DNA of 64,000 nucleotides from Bauldia sp. (lineage in GTDB: Bacteria > Pseudomonadota > Alphaproteobacteria > Rhizobiales > Kaistiaceae), in the NCBI GenBank assembly GCA_020849325.1, contig JADLGL010000009.1:17810-81809 (forward strand), read 5' to 3'. The position numbers were made by a program, and so were the translations under genes. The notes under the pieces are model-generated. The model ran no database searches. It was given only the letters and a program-made list of their open reading frames with translations, and was not told the DNA's origin. Every line of letters begins with the position of its first letter. The stretch's first letter is position 1. Shown piece after piece: positions 55,429-62,834 of the stretch.

Positions 55429-55457
55429 CGATCCACCACAACGCGGAGTTGTCTCTC

Positions 55458-56279
55458 ATGGCTTTGATGGCGGGGCGGCGCGGGCTGGTCATGGGCGTCG
55501 CCAACGACCACTCCATTGCCTGGGGAATCGCGCGCCAGCTGGCGGCGGCCGGCGCCGAACTCGCCCTCACCTACCATCCGCATCTGGAAAGCCGCGTCCG
55601 GAAGCTCGCGGGCGACGTCGGGTGCACCGCGCTGTTCCCGTGCGACGTCGCCCTCCCCGCGGATTCGGGCGACCCGTCGTCCCTCGATTCGATGTTCAGG
55701 GCGCTCGGCGAAAAGTTCGAGACGATCGACTTCGTCGTCCATGCCATCGCGTTCTCCGACCGCGCGGAGCTCGATGGGCGCTACGCCGATACGTCGCGCG
55801 CCAATTTCGTGAACACGATGGTCATCTCGTGCTTCTCGTTCACCGAGGTGGCGCAGCGCGCGGCAGCGTTGATGAAGAACGGCGGCGCGATGCTGACGCT
55901 GACCTATCTCGGCGCGACGCAGGTGATGCCGAACTACAACGTCATGGGCGTCGCCAAGGCGGCGCTCGAGGCGTCGGTGCGCTATCTCGCGGTCGATTTC
56001 GGCGGCGACAACATCCGCGTCAACGCGATCTCCGCCGGCCCGGTGCGGACCCTCGCCGCATCCGGCGTCGCCAACGCCCGCGCCATCTACAACTTCCAGA
56101 AGCGCGCCGCGCCGCTCGGCCGGACGGTGTCGATCGACGAGATCGGCGGCTCGGCGGTGTACCTCCTGTCGGACCTCTCGACCGGCGTGACCGGCGAGGT
56201 CCACTTCGTCGACACCGGGTTCAACGTGGTGGCGATGCCGACGGCGGTGCTGGAGATGGTTCCGGCGCCGAAGGTGTAG
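55458..56279 (+). CDS. fabI: Enoyl-ACP reductase FabI
   Basis: The 273-residue SDR-family enzyme has the FabI-type cofactor motif GVANDHSIAWGIA and the catalytic Tyr-x6-Lys as YNVMGVAK, plus VVHAIAFSDRAELDGRY. It reduces the trans-2-enoyl-ACP with NADH, the last step of each elongation cycle, and is the target of triclosan in many bacteria. The start MALMAGRRGLVMG is chosen over the longer ORF in the track, which extends through the repeat element. It closes the fabA-fabB-fabI cluster. Confidence 0.96.
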   Translation: MALMAGRRGLVMGVANDHSIAWGIARQLAAAGAELALTYHPHLESRVRKLAGDVGCTALFPCDVALPADSGDPSSLDSMFRALGEKFETIDFVVHAIAFSDRAELDGRYADTSRANFVNTMVISCFSFTEVAQRAAALMKNGGAMLTLTYLGATQVMPNYNVMGVAKAALEASVRYLAVDFGGDNIRVNAISAGPVRTLAASGVANARAIYNFQKRAAPLGRTVSIDEIGGSAVYLLSDLSTGVTGEVHFVDTGFNVVAMPTAVLEMVPAPKV

Positions 56280-56320
56280 CGCCCCGCTTCCGCTCGGCGC
56301 TACTCCTGGCCCCCCAACTT

Positions 56321-56444
56321 CGTCATCCCCGGGCTCGACCCGGTGACCCATGATGGCTCGCCACGCGGCGTGACCCAAGTGGCCGAATGACGCTCTCACG
56401 CGGCGCGATGCATCATGGTTGCCGGGTCGAGCCCGGCAAAGACG
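56321..56444. repeat. Long palindromic dispersed repeat, family B
   Basis: A 124-bp inverted repeat begins CGTCATCCCCGGGCTCGACCC, then GGTGACCCATGATG, and ends CATCATGGTTGCCGGGTCGAGCCCGG. The arms (about 28 bp) pair imperfectly. Elements with the CCGGGCTCGACCCGG core are frequent in alphaproteobacterial genomes. No gene lies between fabI and the next stop. Confidence 0.78.
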
Positions 56445-56467
56445 AGCAATTGGATGGACGCCGGACG

Positions 56468-56812
56468 CTACGACTTCGGTGCCGCGGCTTCAGGCGCGGG
56501 CAGTCCCGCCGCCGGCGCGGCAGGTTCCGCGGCCGGGGTTTCGGTCGGAGCCGGCGCTTCCGCCGGTGGGGTCTCCGGCGGTGCGGCGGGGGTCAGCACT
56601 TCGCGGAGGGCCCGCTCCTCGTCGGTGAACTGGCCGATGCGCTCGGCGACGTCGCCCCAGTTCGGCACCGCCTCGGGTTCCTGCTCGGCGCCGAAGGCGG
56701 TGGTGACGCGGTTCCACAGCTCGGCGCGGCCCTCGGGGTCGGCGTCGAGGAGGACGTAGGTGCCGACCGCGACGACGACGAGGCCGGTGACGACGAGCGC
56801 ACGGACCCGCAT
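56468..56812 (-). CDS. Small membrane-anchored Ala/Pro-rich protein
   Basis: The 114-residue protein starts MRVRALVVTGLVVVAVGTYVLL, one transmembrane segment. A short polar region (DADPEGRAELWNRVTTAFGAEQEPEAVPNWGDVAERI) and an Ala/Pro/Glu tail (AAPPETPPAEAPAPTETPAAEPAAPAAG) follow. I do not recognise a family. Its start overlaps the stop of the upstream coiled-coil gene as TGATG (GTG one codon earlier is also possible), so the two are probably translated together and may form a complex at the inner membrane. Confidence 0.7.
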   Translation of the reverse strand: MRVRALVVTGLVVVAVGTYVLLDADPEGRAELWNRVTTAFGAEQEPEAVPNWGDVAERIGQFTDEERALREVLTPAAPPETPPAEAPAPTETPAAEPAAPAAGLPAPEAAAPKS

Positions 56813-57684
56813 CACATGCCCGGCGCGAGGATGAGGCCGTCATTGACCTCGCCGACGATCCGCATCAGGTCGCTCCACGACTGCACCATCTGCGAGCGCA
56901 TGAGGTCGAGCGTCTCGATCCGCTCGAGGTCGGCGAGCGCGGCGCGGAGCGAATTGGCGAGGCTCAGGGTCTGCGCCGCGGCGGCGTAGACGCGGGCGTT
57001 CTCGCGGAGGGCGTGGAAGAAGACTTCGAGGTCTTCCGTCTGGTCGCCCATGCGGGCCATGACCTCGCCGTGGCGCTGGGAGAAAACGTCCCAGGCGGCC
57101 ATCGCGGCATTGAGGCTCTGGATCTCGGCGTTGTTGGCCTGCTGGGTCAGGCGGCGCATCTCGGTCTGCGCCTCGTTGATGCCGCCCGCGACGAGCTCCT
57201 GCTGGATGCGGGTATTGTCGGCTTCGAGCTCGGCAAGGCGCGATCGGGTCTCGCCGATGCGGAAGCCGACGGCATTGCCGATGGCGTCGAGCGTGCCGAT
57301 CTCGCCCATGCGGCGCGAGAAGACGTCGGGCGCGAGGTTGGCGATGTCCTGGAAGGATTGCGCGATCTCGGCGATCTCGCGGCCGATCTGCTGCATCTGC
57401 TCGTCGGTGAGGGTCGGCGTCGTCTCGGCGAGCTCGCGGATGCGCTGGGTCGCGGCGATGTTGCGGTCGATCGCCTCCAGAATGTCGGGGATGGTGGGGT
57501 CGGTCTGCGTCGCCTGGACGCTCCGGCCGAGCGCCTCGCCGAGGAGGCGGAGCGCCTCGTCATTGGGTGCGGTTTCCACGGTCTGGGGGTTGAACCCCGG
57601 CTGCTGCTGCGCGGCCGCGGGCACGACCAACAGGGCGCTCGCGACGATCGCCGCGGCGCTCGCCCGGGTGTTGAACCAAGCCAT
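56812..57684 (-). CDS. Predicted periplasmic coiled-coil protein
   Basis: The 290-residue protein begins MAWFNTRASAAAIVASALLVVPAAAQ, a signal peptide, and a Gln-rich start (QQQPGFNPQTVETAPND). The rest is almost entirely helical with heptad-like patterns (LLGEALGRSVQATQ, LAELEADNTRIQQELVAGGINEAQTEMRRLTQQANNAEIQSLNAAMAAWD) and has no Cys in the mature part. It may act as a structural or trafficking protein in the periplasm. I do not recognise a family. The gene lies in a three-gene minus-strand envelope cluster (lipoprotein, coiled-coil, membrane protein), although a terminator separates it from the lipoprotein gene. Confidence 0.75.
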   Translation of the reverse strand: MAWFNTRASAAAIVASALLVVPAAAQQQPGFNPQTVETAPNDEALRLLGEALGRSVQATQTDPTIPDILEAIDRNIAATQRIRELAETTPTLTDEQMQQIGREIAEIAQSFQDIANLAPDVFSRRMGEIGTLDAIGNAVGFRIGETRSRLAELEADNTRIQQELVAGGINEAQTEMRRLTQQANNAEIQSLNAAMAAWDVFSQRHGEVMARMGDQTEDLEVFFHALRENARVYAAAAQTLSLANSLRAALADLERIETLDLMRSQMVQSWSDLMRIVGEVNDGLILAPGM

Positions 57685-57803
57685 TCCATTGCCTCGATGA
57701 ATGCGTGATCCGGACCCCAACCGGGTAGCGTGACCTTTCCCGGACATCGTGTCCCAATTGTGTCGCATTCGGGGACGGCCCGAAGGCCCGCGCCAGCGCG
57801 GCG

Positions 57804-57844
57804 CCGGAAAAGCGAAGGCCGCGCCGAGTGACCGGCGCGGCCTT
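57804..57844 (-). terminator. Rho-independent terminator of the lipoprotein gene
   Basis: A 12-bp stem (AAGGCCGCGCCG/CGGCGCGGCCTT, 57815-57844) with a 6-nt loop is followed on the minus strand by CGCTTTTCC. It lies between the lipoprotein gene at 58038-58223 and the coiled-coil gene. The rest of 57685-58037 shows no gene or motif I can support. Confidence 0.75.
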
Positions 57845-58037
57845 GCATGCCCCCCATCGCCGAACCCCCCGGCTCGGCAAAGCCGTTCTCCGATCTCGCG
57901 ATCGGCTAACCGAGGATGACGTTGAAGGTGCAGAGGAATTTGTGCAAGGGCGGAAGCCGGCCACAGCGACGCCGGGAGCGACATTGTCGCCGCTCTGTTG
58001 CACCGCTGCCACATGCACTCGTGACGGGCCCGCGGGC

Positions 58038-58223
58038 CTACGGTGCGGGGAACGGGAGGTCGGGGATGGTGCCGCCGTTGCTGAGGTAGATCGCACCGGC
58101 CGCGGCGGCGCCCCCGGCCGCGCAGACGACGAGGTGGTCGAGGCACGTCCGCACCGGCCGGAAACCGCAGCCGGCCAATGCGAGGCAGAGTCCGACGACG
58201 AGGGCGGCGCGGACCACGCGCAT
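58038..58223 (-). CDS. Very small lipoprotein
   Basis: The 61-residue protein reads [20 protein letters not shown], with lipobox LAGC (Cys19). The mature part contains three more cysteines ([18 protein letters not shown]), a short Gly/Ala-rich hydrophobic stretch and a Pro-rich end (PDLPFPAP). The longer ORF in the track starts upstream, in the lepA 5' region. It has its own terminator at 57804-57844, and its start is 175 bp from the divergent lepA. The family is unknown. A small outer-membrane lipoprotein that stabilises the envelope is the simplest guess. Confidence 0.72.
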   Translation of the reverse strand: MRVVRAALVVGLCLALAGCGFRPVRTCLDHLVVCAAGGAAAAGAIYLSNGGTIPDLPFPAP

Positions 58224-58398
58224 GACGGAAACCCCACGGGCTCGATCGCCCGTCGCCGTTACGCTACCTCCGAATGCTGTCGAATTCGTTGCCGGTGTGG
58301 GCCGGCGTGGGGGGCGGGTTGGGACATCGAGGCGCGGCGAAGCGCAAAAACACGGCGCGTCCTTGCCGCGCCACGGGGCCGATGATACGGCCAGCCGC

Positions 58399-60204
58399 AT
58401 GACCTCCCACCCGATCGCGACGATCCGCAACTTTGCGATCATCGCCCATATCGATCACGGCAAGTCGACGCTCGCCGACCGGCTCATCCAGATGACCGGC
58501 GGGCTCTCGGAGCGCGAGATGCGCGACCAGGTGCTCGATTCGATGGACATCGAGCGCGAGCGCGGCATCACCATCAAGGCGCAGACCGTCCGCCTCTCTT
58601 ACAGGGCGAAGGACGGGCGGACCTACGTCCTCAACCTCATCGACACGCCCGGCCATGTCGACTTCGGCTACGAGGTCAGCCGGTCGCTCGCCGGCTGCGA
58701 AGGGTCCCTCCTCGTCGTCGACGCCTCGCAGGGCGTCGAGGCGCAGACGCTCGCCAATGTCTACCAGGCGCTCGACAACAGCCACGAGATCGTCCCGGTC
58801 CTCAACAAGGTCGACCTTCCCGCCGCGGAGCCGGAGCGGGTGAAGGAGCAGATCCAGGACGTCATCGGCCTCGACGCCTCGGACGCGGTGCTGATCTCGG
58901 CCAAGACCGGCGTCGGCGTGCCGGACGTCCTCGAAGCCATCGTCAAGCGCCTGCCGCCGCCGAAGGGCGACGAGGAAGCGCCGCTGAAAGCGCTCCTGAT
59001 GGACTCCTGGTACGACGCCTATCTCGGCGTCGTCGTCCTCGTCCGGATCATGGACGGCAAGCTCCGCAAGGGCATGAAGATCCGGATGATGCGGACGGGC
59101 GCCATCCACCAGGTCGACCGCGTCGGCGTGTTCACGCCAAAGCTCGTCGACGTGCCGGAGCTCGGGCCCGGCGAACTCGGCTTCATCACCGGCTCGATCA
59201 AGGAAGTGGCCGACACCGCGGTCGGCGACACCATCACCGAAGACCGCCGCCCCACCGCCGAGCCGCTGCAGGGTTTCCGGAAGGCCGTGCCGGTGGTGTT
59301 CTGCGGCCTCTTCCCGGTCGATGCGGACGCGTTCGAGGACCTCCGCGCCGCGATCGGGAAACTCCGGCTCAACGACGCGGCGTTCTCGTTCGAGATGGAG
59401 ACGTCGGCGGCGCTCGGTTTTGGCTTCCGCTGCGGCTTCCTCGGCCTCCTCCACCTCGAGATCGTGCAGGAGCGCCTTTCGCGCGAGTTCAACCTCGACC
59501 TCATCGCGACCGCGCCGTCGGTCGTCTACAAGATCAAGTTGACGGACGGCTCGGAGATCGAGCTCCACAACCCGGCCGACATGCCGGACCCGGTCCGCAT
59601 CGCCGACATCGCCGAGCCCTGGCTCCGCGCGACGATCCTCACCCCGGACGAGTATCTCGGCTCGATCCTGAAACTCTGCCAGGACCGGCGCGGCATCCAG
59701 GCCGACCTCAACTATGTCGGCAACCGCGCCATGGTCACCTACGACCTGCCGCTCAACGAGGTGGTGTTCGATTTCTACGACCGGCTGAAATCGGTCTCCA
59801 AGGGCTATGCCTCGTTCGACTACCACCTGACCGACTACCAGCCCGGCGACCTCGTCAAGATGCAGATACTGGTCAATGGCGAGCCGGTCGACGCTCTGTC
59901 GATGCTGGTCCACCGCAGCCAGGCCGAGAAGCGCGGCCGGGCGATGGTCGAGAAGCTCAAGGAGCTGATCCCGCCGCACATGTTCCAGATCCCGGTACAG
60001 GCGGCGATCGGCGGCCGGATCATCGCCCGCGAAACCATCCGCGCCCTCCGCAAGGACGTGCTCGCCAAATGCTATGGCGGCGACGTCACCCGGAAGCGGA
60101 AGCTTCTGGAGAAGCAGAAGGAGGGCAAGAAGAAGATGCGCCAGTTCGGCAAGGTCGAAATCCCGCAGGAGGCGTTCATCCAGGCGCTGAAGATGGAGAG
60201 CTGA
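58399..60204 (+). CDS. lepA: Elongation factor 4 (LepA)
   Basis: The 601-residue translational GTPase has G1 [10 protein letters not shown]2 RGITIKAQ, G3 DTPGHVDF and G4 NKVD, and domain V plus the LepA-specific C-terminal domain ending [18 protein letters not shown]. LepA binds the ribosome and can back-translocate or help initiation. The start [12 protein letters not shown] is taken; the long ORF in the track runs further upstream. The gene is convergent with rpoH, with a perfect hairpin between. It is often located near signal peptidase genes, but here it is not. Confidence 0.97.
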   Translation: MTSHPIATIRNFAIIAHIDHGKSTLADRLIQMTGGLSEREMRDQVLDSMDIERERGITIKAQTVRLSYRAKDGRTYVLNLIDTPGHVDFGYEVSRSLAGCEGSLLVVDASQGVEAQTLANVYQALDNSHEIVPVLNKVDLPAAEPERVKEQIQDVIGLDASDAVLISAKTGVGVPDVLEAIVKRLPPPKGDEEAPLKALLMDSWYDAYLGVVVLVRIMDGKLRKGMKIRMMRTGAIHQVDRVGVFTPKLVDVPELGPGELGFITGSIKEVADTAVGDTITEDRRPTAEPLQGFRKAVPVVFCGLFPVDADAFEDLRAAIGKLRLNDAAFSFEMETSAALGFGFRCGFLGLLHLEIVQERLSREFNLDLIATAPSVVYKIKLTDGSEIELHNPADMPDPVRIADIAEPWLRATILTPDEYLGSILKLCQDRRGIQADLNYVGNRAMVTYDLPLNEVVFDFYDRLKSVSKGYASFDYHLTDYQPGDLVKMQILVNGEPVDALSMLVHRSQAEKRGRAMVEKLKELIPPHMFQIPVQAAIGGRIIARETIRALRKDVLAKCYGGDVTRKRKLLEKQKEGKKKMRQFGKVEIPQEAFIQALKMES

Positions 60205-60208
60205 TCTT

Positions 60209-60237
60209 GATCCTCACCCGCCAAGCGGGTGAGGATC
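60209..60237. terminator. Bidirectional hairpin between convergent lepA and rpoH
   Basis: A perfect 13-bp stem (GATCCTCACCCGC/GCGGGTGAGGATC) with a 3-nt loop lies 5 bp after the lepA stop and 18 bp from the rpoH stop. No T-tract follows on either strand, so it may act as a transcript-stabilising structure or a weak terminator for both genes. Confidence 0.6.
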
Positions 60238-60255
60238 CGGGGCGGCCGCTGCCGG

Positions 60256-61164
60256 CTACCCCTCGATCGCCTCGAGCTCCCGCGAGCCTTCGAGCTCCCG
60301 CGCGCCCCTCTTCACCGCCTTCTGCACCTTCTCGAAAGCGCGGACCTCGATCTGGCGCACCCGTTCGCGGCTGACGCCGAACTCGCCGGACAGCTCTTCC
60401 AGCGTGATCGGCTCCTCGGAGAGACGGCGGGCCTCAAAGATGCGCCGTTCGCGGTCGTTGAGGACGCCCATCGCGTCGCGCAGCAGCTGGCGGCGGTTGT
60501 CGGCCTCCTCCTGCGCGGCGAGCACCGACTCCTGGGTTTCGGACTCGTCGACCAGCCAGTCCTGCCATTCGCCGGATTCGGCCTCGGCGGCGCGGATCGG
60601 CGCGTTGAGCGAGGTGTCGCCGCCGAGCCGGCGGTTCATCGACACCACGTCCTCCTTGCTGACACCGAGCTTGGTCGCAATCTGGTCGACATGCTCCGGA
60701 CGGAGATCGCCGTCCTCCAGCGCCTGGAGCTGGCCCTTCACCTTGCGGAGGTTGAAGAACAGCCGCTTCTGGCTGGCGGTCGTGCCCATCTTCACTAGGC
60801 TCCACGAACGCAGGATGTATTCCTGGATCGCCGCCTTGATCCACCACATCGCATAGGTCGCGAGGCGGAAGCCGCGCTCCGGCTCGAAGCGCTTCACCGC
60901 CTGCATCAGGCCGACATTGCCCTCCGAGATGACCTCGCCGATCGGCAGTCCGTAGCCGCGATAGCCCATGGCGATCTTCGCCACGAGCCGCAGATGGCTG
61001 GTGACCAGGCGATGGGCGGCATCGCGGTCCTCATGCTCGCGGTAGCGCTTGGCGAGCATGTACTCTTCCTGCGGCTGCAGCATCGGAAAGCGCCGGATCT
61101 CTTCGAGATAGCGCGTCAGTCCGGTTTCGCCGGCGGCAATTGCTGGAAGGTTGGTCTTGGCCAT
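60256..61164 (-). CDS. rpoH: RNA polymerase sigma factor RpoH (sigma-32)
   Basis: The 302-residue sigma-70-family protein has region 2 (RLVAKIAMGYRGYGLPIGEVISEGNVGLMQAVKRFEPERGFRLATYAMWWIKAAIQEYI), the RpoH-box QKRLFFNLR and region 4 (LTLEELSGEFGVSRERVRQIE-type). It directs heat-shock transcription. The groESL promoter in this window, with its CTTGACA -35, is a plausible target. The 5' leader (61165-61242) can form alternative hairpins, which could make translation temperature-dependent. Rhizobiales often have two rpoH copies; only one is in the window. Confidence 0.95.
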   Translation of the reverse strand: MAKTNLPAIAAGETGLTRYLEEIRRFPMLQPQEEYMLAKRYREHEDRDAAHRLVTSHLRLVAKIAMGYRGYGLPIGEVISEGNVGLMQAVKRFEPERGFRLATYAMWWIKAAIQEYILRSWSLVKMGTTASQKRLFFNLRKVKGQLQALEDGDLRPEHVDQIATKLGVSKEDVVSMNRRLGGDTSLNAPIRAAEAESGEWQDWLVDESETQESVLAAQEEADNRRQLLRDAMGVLNDRERRIFEARRLSEEPITLEELSGEFGVSRERVRQIEVRAFEKVQKAVKRGARELEGSRELEAIEG

Positions 61165-61200
61165 TTCGAAGGTAGCCTTTCTTCAAGTCCGTAACGCCCG

Positions 61201-61242
61201 CTGTGCGCGAGGGTTGCCGAACGCGAGGTAAACCTCGCACAG
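61201..61242 (-). promoter_or_regulatory. rpoH leader with mutually exclusive hairpins
   Basis: The segment GCGAGGT-aa-ACCTCGC (61223-61238) is a perfect 7-bp hairpin. The CCTCGCACAG end can instead pair with the upstream CTGTGCGCGAGG (61201-61212), giving a longer stem. The two structures exclude each other. The element ends 37 nt upstream of the rpoH ATG. An RNA switch is possible but unproven. Confidence 0.4.
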
Positions 61243-61405
61243 CATTCTGGCTGAAACGCGGTCCGTGGCGAGACCGCAGTTTCCAAAGGTTTGCGCTATG
61301 GCGGAAAAAGCAGAACGGAAGTTTCCCCGACCGTGGATATGGGGTCCCCGCAGCGCGATTCAAGTCCTTTGAACGTTTAGCCGTCTCCGGGAGCCGGGAC
61401 CCCCG

Positions 61406-62413
61406 TCATGGCGTCCGCAGCGCGGCGAGGATGGAAGCCATGTCCGCCGGCAACGGACTCTCGAAACGAAGCTTCTTCCTCGTGACCGGGTGCGAAAAGC
61501 CGAGCAGCCATGCATGCAGCGCCTGCCTGCCCAGCGTCTGGACGAGGCCCCTGGCCGGTTCCCGGAGGCGCGCGGCCCTCGTCGCGAAGCCGGCGCCGTA
61601 ATCGGGGTCGCCAATCACCGGATTGCCGATCGAGGCGAGATGGACGCGGATCTGGTGGGTTCGCCCGGTCTCGAGCCCGAGCGACAGGAGCGAGACCAGC
61701 GGTTCGGCCGCCGGACCGAAGGTTTCCTCGATCTCGTAGTGGGTCACCGCCTCGCGGCCGCCTTCCTTCGCCACCGCCATGCGCTGGCGGTTGCGGGTGG
61801 AACGGGCGATCGCCGCCTCGATCGTCCCCCACTTTCGCGACGGCGCCCCCCATGCGAGGGCCCGGTAGCCGCGGACCAGCGGGCCGGTGCGGCCATGATC
61901 GGCGAACTGGGCGGCGAGGCCGGCATGGGCACGGTCCGTCTTGGCGACCACCAGAAGGCCCGAGGTGTCCTTGTCGAGGCGATGGACGATGCCGGGACGG
62001 CGGACCCCGCCGATCCCGGAGAGGCTGTCGCCGCAATGGGCGATCAGCGCGTTGACCAGCGTTCCCGTCCAGTTGCCGGCGCCGGGATGGACGACGAGGC
62101 CCGCCGGCTTGTCGATGACAATCACATCGGCGTCCTCGTAGACCACCGAGAGCGGAATTGCCTCGGCCTCCGGAACCGCCGGCTCGGCCTCGGGAATGCC
62201 GACAGCGACCGCCTCGCCCGCGTTGACCGGGTGTTTGGGCTCCACTACCGTCGCGCCGCCGACCGTCACGTGGCCGCCGAGGATCAAAGCCTTGGCGCGG
62301 CTGCGGCTGAGGCCGTCGATCGCGGTCGCGAGGAAGGCGTCGAGGCGCGACCCGGCTGCCGTTTCCGTCACAGCGACCTCACGCACTTCCGCCGCCCGGT
62401 CCGGACCCGACAT
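61406..62413 (-). CDS. rluD: 23S rRNA pseudouridine synthase, RluA/RluD family
   Basis: The 335-residue protein has an N-terminal S4 domain (SRLDAFLATAIDGLSRSRAKALILGGHVTVGG) and the catalytic motif HRLDKDTSGLLVVAKT (catalytic Asp in the RLD triplet). It matches RluD, which modifies U1911, U1915 and U1917 in helix 69 of 23S rRNA; other RluA-type targets are possible. The ATG is preceded by AGGGGA, a good ribosome-binding site. Its start codon overlaps the ATG of a divergent gene in the shared CATG at 62411-62414. The longer ORF in the track goes into that gene's antisense and is not used. Confidence 0.93.
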   Translation of the reverse strand: MSGPDRAAEVREVAVTETAAGSRLDAFLATAIDGLSRSRAKALILGGHVTVGGATVVEPKHPVNAGEAVAVGIPEAEPAVPEAEAIPLSVVYEDADVIVIDKPAGLVVHPGAGNWTGTLVNALIAHCGDSLSGIGGVRRPGIVHRLDKDTSGLLVVAKTDRAHAGLAAQFADHGRTGPLVRGYRALAWGAPSRKWGTIEAAIARSTRNRQRMAVAKEGGREAVTHYEIEETFGPAAEPLVSLLSLGLETGRTHQIRVHLASIGNPVIGDPDYGAGFATRAARLREPARGLVQTLGRQALHAWLLGFSHPVTRKKLRFESPLPADMASILAALRTP

Positions 62414-62789
62414 GCGCAATTCCCCTTTTGACGACGAAGACGAGGCGCCGCTCGACCCGACCCTGCTCGCGGTCCAGACCCGGCTGCGGCGGCTGATGCT
62501 GATCGGCGGCCTGACCCTCGGCCTCGGCATCGCCGCCGTCCTCGCCGGCATGGTCTACCGGATCGTCAGCGATCGCGACAGCCCCGCCCCGGCGGCATCC
62601 GGCGAGCCGGCCGTGGGCGCTCTGAGCCTGGCCGGCGCCGGCCTGTCGCCGGAGGCGAGGCTGGTCTCGACCGCGCTCGACGGCAACCGCCTGGCGCTCT
62701 CCTTCGCCGATGGCGGCACCACCATCGGCATCGTCGTCGAGGCGTCCTCGATGCGGATGATCGGCCGCCTCGTGGTTGGCCCCGACTGA
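62412..62789 (+). CDS. Small single-pass membrane protein divergent from rluD (possibly DUF6476)
   Basis: The 125-residue protein reads MRNSPFDDEDEAPLDPTLLAVQ, then a hydrophobic helix (LMLIGGLTLGLGIAAVLAGMVYRIV) and a beta-rich periplasmic part (LVSTALDGNRLALSFADGGTTIGIVVEASSMRMIGRLVVG). Its position beside an RluA-family gene fits alphaproteobacterial proteins annotated as DUF6476, although I cannot confirm that by search. The start is less well supported than rluD's: no purine-rich Shine-Dalgarno is visible before the ATG. The two start codons share the tetranucleotide CATG. Confidence 0.72.
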   Translation: MRNSPFDDEDEAPLDPTLLAVQTRLRRLMLIGGLTLGLGIAAVLAGMVYRIVSDRDSPAPAASGEPAVGALSLAGAGLSPEARLVSTALDGNRLALSFADGGTTIGIVVEASSMRMIGRLVVGPD

Positions 62790-62834
62790 GACCGCCTCGC
62801 CTGCTCCGCCCGCTCATGTTAGGGGCGGAACCCG

